DNA from: Planctomycetota bacterium
Lineage (GTDB): Bacteria; Planctomycetota; B15-G4; JADJEK01
Direction of reading: 5' to 3'
DNA: 64,000 nucleotides
Assembly (NCBI GenBank): GCA_016709145.1
Contig: JADJEK010000002.1
Span: 620,001-684,000 of the forward strand
Part shown: positions 60,324 through 64,000 of the stretch, piece by piece
Layout of the letters: the number at the start of each line of letters is the position of its first letter
Position numbering within the stretch: the stretch's first letter is position 1
The notes under the pieces: model-generated
Seen by the model: only the letters and a program-made list of their open reading frames with translations
Databases searched by the model: none
What the model was told of the DNA's origin: nothing
Made by a program: the position numbers and the translations under genes

Positions 60324-61997
60324 ATGCCGCTCGCAGTCCTCGCTCTCGGTGCGTTGCTCGTGCTCGTGGTCGGTTACGTCACGTACGGCCGGCGGATCGT
60401 GCGCGCACTCGGACCGGATCCGAACGCGCGGACGCCGGCCGAGCGCTTGCGCGACGACGTCGACTTCACGCCGACGCCGCTGCCCTACCTGATCGGTCAG
60501 CACTTCTCGGCGATCGCGGCCGCGGGGCCCATCGCCGGGCCGATCCTCGCATGTACGCAGTTCGGCTGGTTGCCGTGCCTGGTGTGGATCCTGCTCGGCG
60601 TCGTGTTCATCGGCGCCGTGCATGACTTCACCGCGCTGTTCGCGTCGGTGCGCCACGACGCGCGCTCGGTGGCCGAGATCGCGCGTCAATACCTCGGCCC
60701 GCGCGCCGGAGTGTTGTTGCTCGTGTTCATCTGGCTCGCGCTGGTCTACGTGGTGATGGCGTTCACCGACATCACCGCGGGGACGTTCGTCGGCGCGGCC
60801 GAAGAACTCGCGGGGATCACGCAATTCGATCCCGGCGGTGCGGTCGCGCTGAGCTCGACGCTGTACCTCGCGCTCGCCGTGACCATGGGCCTGCTGCAAC
60901 GACGGTTCGCGCCGCGCCTGTGGCTACTGACGATCGTGTTCGTGCCGGCGACGCTGGTGTCGGTCTGGGCCGGCACGCAAGCGTCGACCTGGTTGGTCGC
61001 GTCGTCGCGCACGTGGCAGATCGTGATCCTCGGTTATTGCGTCGTGGCCTCGCTGCTGCCGGTCTGGTCGCTGCTGCAGCCGCGCGGCTACCTCGGCGGC
61101 TTCGTGCTCTACCTCGCACTCGCGGTCGGCACGCTCGGCGTGGTGTTCGGCGGCTACGTCGTCGAGCAACCGGCGTTCACCGCGACGCCGTGGTTCGGGC
61201 TCGACGGAGCTCCGCTGTTCCCGTTCCTGTTCGTCACGATCGCGTGCGGCGCGTGTTCGGGGTTCCACGGACTGGTCTGTTCGGGCACGACGTCGAAGCA
61301 AGTCGCGAACGAAGCGCACTGCCGGCCGGTCGGCTACGGCGCGATGTTGGCCGAAGCGTTCGTCGCCGTGCTCGCACTGTGCACCGCCCTGGTCGCATCC
61401 GATCCCAAGGCGCCGCCTGGCGTCATCTACGCCGACGGACTCGGGCGCTTCCTGACGCAATGGCTCGGCCCCGAGCACGCGGCGTTCGCGCGGACCTTCG
61501 GCGCGATGGCGTTCTCGACGTTCGTGTTCGACACGCTCGACGTCGCCGTGCGACTCGGCCGGTACATCCTGTGCGAGTTGTTCGGCTGGAAGGGGCGCGT
61601 CGGCACGGTCGTCGCGACGCTGTTGACCGTCGGTGCACCAGCCGCCTTGTTGCTCGGTTCGAAGCCGAACTCGTACCGCGAGTTCTGGGCGCTGTTCGGG
61701 ACGTCGAATCAACTGCTGGCCGCGCTCACGCTGCTCTGCCTCACGGTCTGGCTGAAGGCCAGCGGCAGGACCACGCGATTCACGTTGACGCCGCTGGTCT
61801 TCGTGCTCGCGGTCACGTTCACGGCGCTGATCATGCAAACGGTCGGCAATACGCGTGCGGCGCTTTCTGGCGCGACGGTCGACGGCATCAAAGCCGCCAA
61901 CGCCGCGGCCGCGTTCGGCTTGCTCGCGCTCGGCGCGTGGCTCGTCGTCGAGGCGGTGCTCGCGCTGCGTCGCACGCACTCGGCGAGCCGAGCATGA
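60324..61997 (+). CDS. cstA: Carbon starvation protein A (CstA) family
   Basis: A 557-residue polytopic protein with the CstA opening PYLIGQHFSAIAAAGPIAGP and IGAVHDFTALFASVRHDARS, and repeated helices (TKQVANEAHCRPVGYGAMLA). CstA is a peptide or pyruvate carrier induced on starvation. The typical C-terminal 'YREFWALFGTSNQLLAALTL' segment is present. It starts three bases after the MFS stop and its stop overlaps the next gene by ATGA. Confidence 0.9.
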   Translation: MPLAVLALGALLVLVVGYVTYGRRIVRALGPDPNARTPAERLRDDVDFTPTPLPYLIGQHFSAIAAAGPIAGPILACTQFGWLPCLVWILLGVVFIGAVHDFTALFASVRHDARSVAEIARQYLGPRAGVLLLVFIWLALVYVVMAFTDITAGTFVGAAEELAGITQFDPGGAVALSSTLYLALAVTMGLLQRRFAPRLWLLTIVFVPATLVSVWAGTQASTWLVASSRTWQIVILGYCVVASLLPVWSLLQPRGYLGGFVLYLALAVGTLGVVFGGYVVEQPAFTATPWFGLDGAPLFPFLFVTIACGACSGFHGLVCSGTTSKQVANEAHCRPVGYGAMLAEAFVAVLALCTALVASDPKAPPGVIYADGLGRFLTQWLGPEHAAFARTFGAMAFSTFVFDTLDVAVRLGRYILCELFGWKGRVGTVVATLLTVGAPAALLLGSKPNSYREFWALFGTSNQLLAALTLLCLTVWLKASGRTTRFTLTPLVFVLAVTFTALIMQTVGNTRAALSGATVDGIKAANAAAAFGLLALGAWLVVEAVLALRRTHSASRA

Positions 61998-63109
61998 GAC
62001 TGCTCGTCGCCGTTCCACCCGGCTTGGAAGCGATCACGCGCGGCGAACTCGAGCGGATCGGCGCCGGCGCGATCGACGTCGCTCATGGCGCCGTGTTCTG
62101 CGACGCCGACGCGACGCTGGCGTACCGGGCGAACCTCGAGCTGCGCTCGGCCTCGCGCGTACTCGAGGTCCTGTTCCACGCCGAACGCGACGCGCCCGAC
62201 GTCCACGCGGTGTTCGCCACGTTGCCGTGGGCGGAGCGCTTGCGCGCGGATCGCGACGTGGTCGTGCACGTGCAAGACGCAGGTGTCGACAACACGCACG
62301 CCGAACGCGAAGCCGCCGCGCTGCGCCGCGTCGCCGTCGAAGGCGCGCGAGTCGTGCGCAAGGCGGCCACCAGTGACCCGTACGCGATCACGATCAACGT
62401 CCACCGACACCGGGACCGACTGACCGTCGCGATCGACACCAGCGGATCACCGCTGCATCGGCGTGGGTGGCGGCGCTCGTCGACGCACAAGGCGCCGCTG
62501 AAGGAGAACGTCGCGGCCGCGCTGCTGCTCGCACTCGGTGTCGATGGCTCGCTACCGTTCGTCGATCCGTGTTGCGGCTCCGGGACCGCGGTCATCGAGG
62601 CGACCTACATCGCGCTGGACAAAGCTCCCGCGATCCATCGCAAGAAGGGCGAGTTCGCGTTCGAGTGGCTGCGTGGCTTCGATGCGCGCGCGTGGCGCGG
62701 CGTCCAGGACGCAGCACGCGCGCGGCGCAAGCCGGCTCCGCTGCACGTGGCTCGTGGCTTCGATCTCGACGAGCGCGCGTTGGCCGAAGCCGCTCACGAC
62801 GCCGAGCAAGCCCGCATCGGCCATCAAGTGAAGTTCGCGCCCGGCGATCTGCGCGCGGTCGACCTCGGAGGTCCGGGCCATCTGTTCGCGAATCTGCCGT
62901 ACGGCGTCCGACTCGAGGACCATGGCCGCGCGCGCGCCCTAGCGCAGCAATTCGGCGATCGGTTGCGCTCGGATTGGGCGAGCTGGCACGTGGGAGTCCT
63001 CGTGCCGGCCACGCTGCTCGCGGATCTCGGCGGTGCCCCCACGCGTGTGCTGCGCGTGCGCAACGGAGCGCTCGAGTGCGCGTTCGCGATCTTCACGCCG
63101 AACCGCTGA
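61994..63109 (+). CDS. THUMP-domain RNA guanine-N2 methyltransferase-like protein
   Basis: A 371-residue enzyme. Residues 1-150 include a THUMP-type RNA-binding domain, and SPLHRRGWRRS leads into the Rossmann MTase (residues ~165-371). SAM motif I is DPCCGSGT (191-198). The usual target motif NPPY is present as NLPYGVRLED. Similarity to RlmL (23S G2445) and TrmN (tRNA G6) is strong, but the exact target is undecided. It starts at the overlapping stop of cstA. Confidence 0.82.
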   Translation: MRLLVAVPPGLEAITRGELERIGAGAIDVAHGAVFCDADATLAYRANLELRSASRVLEVLFHAERDAPDVHAVFATLPWAERLRADRDVVVHVQDAGVDNTHAEREAAALRRVAVEGARVVRKAATSDPYAITINVHRHRDRLTVAIDTSGSPLHRRGWRRSSTHKAPLKENVAAALLLALGVDGSLPFVDPCCGSGTAVIEATYIALDKAPAIHRKKGEFAFEWLRGFDARAWRGVQDAARARRKPAPLHVARGFDLDERALAEAAHDAEQARIGHQVKFAPGDLRAVDLGGPGHLFANLPYGVRLEDHGRARALAQQFGDRLRSDWASWHVGVLVPATLLADLGGAPTRVLRVRNGALECAFAIFTPNR

Positions 63110-63115
63110 GCCGCG

Positions 63116-64000
63116 TCACGTCGCGTCGTCGAACTCTTTGCGGATGCGCGCGAGCTCGTCGTGGATGCGGTCGACGTCGGCTCCCGTGTCGATGAGCACG
63201 CGCCTGGCCAGCGCGATCGCGGCCTCGCCCTCGTCGATCGCCGCGGCGCGTAGGCCGAACTGGCGCAGCACCGCGACGTCGCGCAAGTAGCGCACGCGCA
63301 CGAGGACCTGCAGCCGCGGATTCAACGCCCGGGCCTGGCCGGCGACCTCGGCGCGTCGCACCGAATCGGGCGTCGTCAGCACGAGGTGCGACGCGTGGCG
63401 AACCCCGGCCGCGTCGAGGATCGCGGCCTGTGACGCGTCGCCGAAGATCGCGGCCTCGCCGCGTGCGCGCAGTCGCGCGACGGTGTCCATGTTGAGGTCG
63501 ACGACGACCGTGCGCAGGCCCGACTCGCGCAGCAAGCGCTGGACGTGCTGACCGACCGGCCCGTAGCCGACGACGATCGCGAGCGCCTCGTCCGCGTTCT
63601 CGAGCTCGATCGGAGCCACGGCGGGATTGACGCCGGCTTGCTTGCGTTCGTAGCGCTGGGACAACGAACGCCACAGCCATGGACGCTTCGACAAGCCACG
63701 TTCGATGCGCTCGAGCCCTCGCATCCACAACGGGTTCAGCGTGATCGAGACCAGCGCGCACGCGACCAGCACGTCGTGCGCGCTGTCGGGCAGGATCGAG
63801 ACCTTGCGCGCGACGTCGCCGACGATGAACGAGAACTCGCCGATCTGCGCGAGGCCGATCGCGACCGTCAACGCGGTGCGCGGCGCGTGACCGAGCCATG
63901 CGACCAGCACGAGCGCGGTCAGCGGTTTCACGAGCAGCACGATCGCGAGCCCCGCGGCGAGCATGCCGGGCTCCTCGATCAGGACCGCGGGTCGAACAGC
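63116..64000 (-). CDS. CPA2 cation:proton antiporter (KefB-like), C-terminal part with TrkA-N domain
   Basis: The frame is open to the right edge, so only the last 294 residues are visible. It begins with transmembrane helices (LAIVLLVKPLTALVLVAWLG) and the Na/H-exchanger motif GLAQIGEFSFIVGDVA. A cytoplasmic Rossmann domain (ALAIVVGYGPVGQHVQRLL, FGDASQAAILDAAGV, VLTTPDSVRRAE) of the TrkA-N/RCK type follows. It ends with a charged tail. The organisation matches KefB/KefC or YbaL proteins, which control potassium efflux or cytoplasmic pH. The gene converges on the methyltransferase. Confidence 0.88.
   Translation of the reverse strand, partial: AVRPAVLIEEPGMLAAGLAIVLLVKPLTALVLVAWLGHAPRTALTVAIGLAQIGEFSFIVGDVARKVSILPDSAHDVLVACALVSITLNPLWMRGLERIERGLSKRPWLWRSLSQRYERKQAGVNPAVAPIELENADEALAIVVGYGPVGQHVQRLLRESGLRTVVVDLNMDTVARLRARGEAAIFGDASQAAILDAAGVRHASHLVLTTPDSVRRAEVAGQARALNPRLQVLVRVRYLRDVAVLRQFGLRAAAIDEGEAAIALARRVLIDTGADVDRIHDELARIRKEFDDAT

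Overview
This is a 64-kb, very GC-rich, gene-dense bacterial chromosome segment. It carries about 55 protein genes, one tRNA gene and no transposase, integrase, phage gene or CRISPR array. Several features point to a Planctomycetota-like bacterium: many secreted proteins with VCBS/FG-GAP or beta-helix repeats and a shared C-terminal module, an ECF sigma/anti-sigma pair whose anti-sigma factor carries an unusual C-terminal domain, a YetA-like polysaccharide lyase, a double-length UvrA, TRL-like lipoproteins and a P/L-ring flagellum. A myxobacterium-like organism cannot be excluded from sequence alone. Many genes are translationally coupled through ATGA or GTGA overlaps.

Layout. 1-206: edge fragment of an RsbW-type anti-sigma kinase. 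470-3644: secreted Zn amidase lipoprotein and a VCBS-repeat protein. 7032-3662 (minus): HTH-receiver regulator, uppP, gmd and a GDP-4-keto-6-deoxymannose reductase, an envelope-sugar group. 7327-7403: tRNA-Val(GAC). 8833-17032: mostly secreted proteins (unknown exported protein, beta-helix proteins, FG-GAP protein, lipoprotein, orphan ModA, YetA/PcRGLX-like lyase); one beta-helix gene is frameshifted. 17198-17999: DUF5989 peptide and nadD. 21949-18163 (minus): exported protein, TolC-like protein and RDD protein as a coupled operon. 22170-25920: small membrane protein, long U32-family protein, chorismate mutase. 30210-25886 (minus): thiL, tsaE, lipoprotein, ECF sigma factor, anti-sigma factor fused to a prenyltransferase/squalene-cyclase-like domain.

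41861-31144 (minus) holds the most striking group: a 1923-residue tandem UvrA (four ATPase cassettes in one chain), an XPB-type helicase and a separate protein with the XPB/Ssl2 N-terminal-type domain. The first two and last two genes overlap by a few bases. ThiE-like and signal-peptidase-like genes follow. 42098-45543: two glycosyltransferases and two coupled CBS-domain proteins. 47165-45795 (minus): exported M1 peptidase. 47377-56372: a flagellar operon, flgF-flgG-flgA-flgH-flgI-(rod-binding FlgJ)-FlgN-like-flgK-flgL, preceded by a sigma-54-like promoter match. 57259-56520 (minus): two TRL-like lipoproteins. 58048-63109: mdh, an MFS transporter, cstA and a THUMP-type RNA methyltransferase. 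63116-64000: the C-terminal part of a CPA2/KefB-type antiporter running off the right edge.

Two long intergenic islands (30211-31143 and 57260-58047) share a collinear composite repeat: a degenerate 35-nt palindrome, TA, an intact 35-nt palindrome, a short shared motif and a 240-250-nt element. Two further 35-nt palindromes lie at 45545-45667. All functional statements are read from translated sequence and remembered family motifs; no database search was possible.
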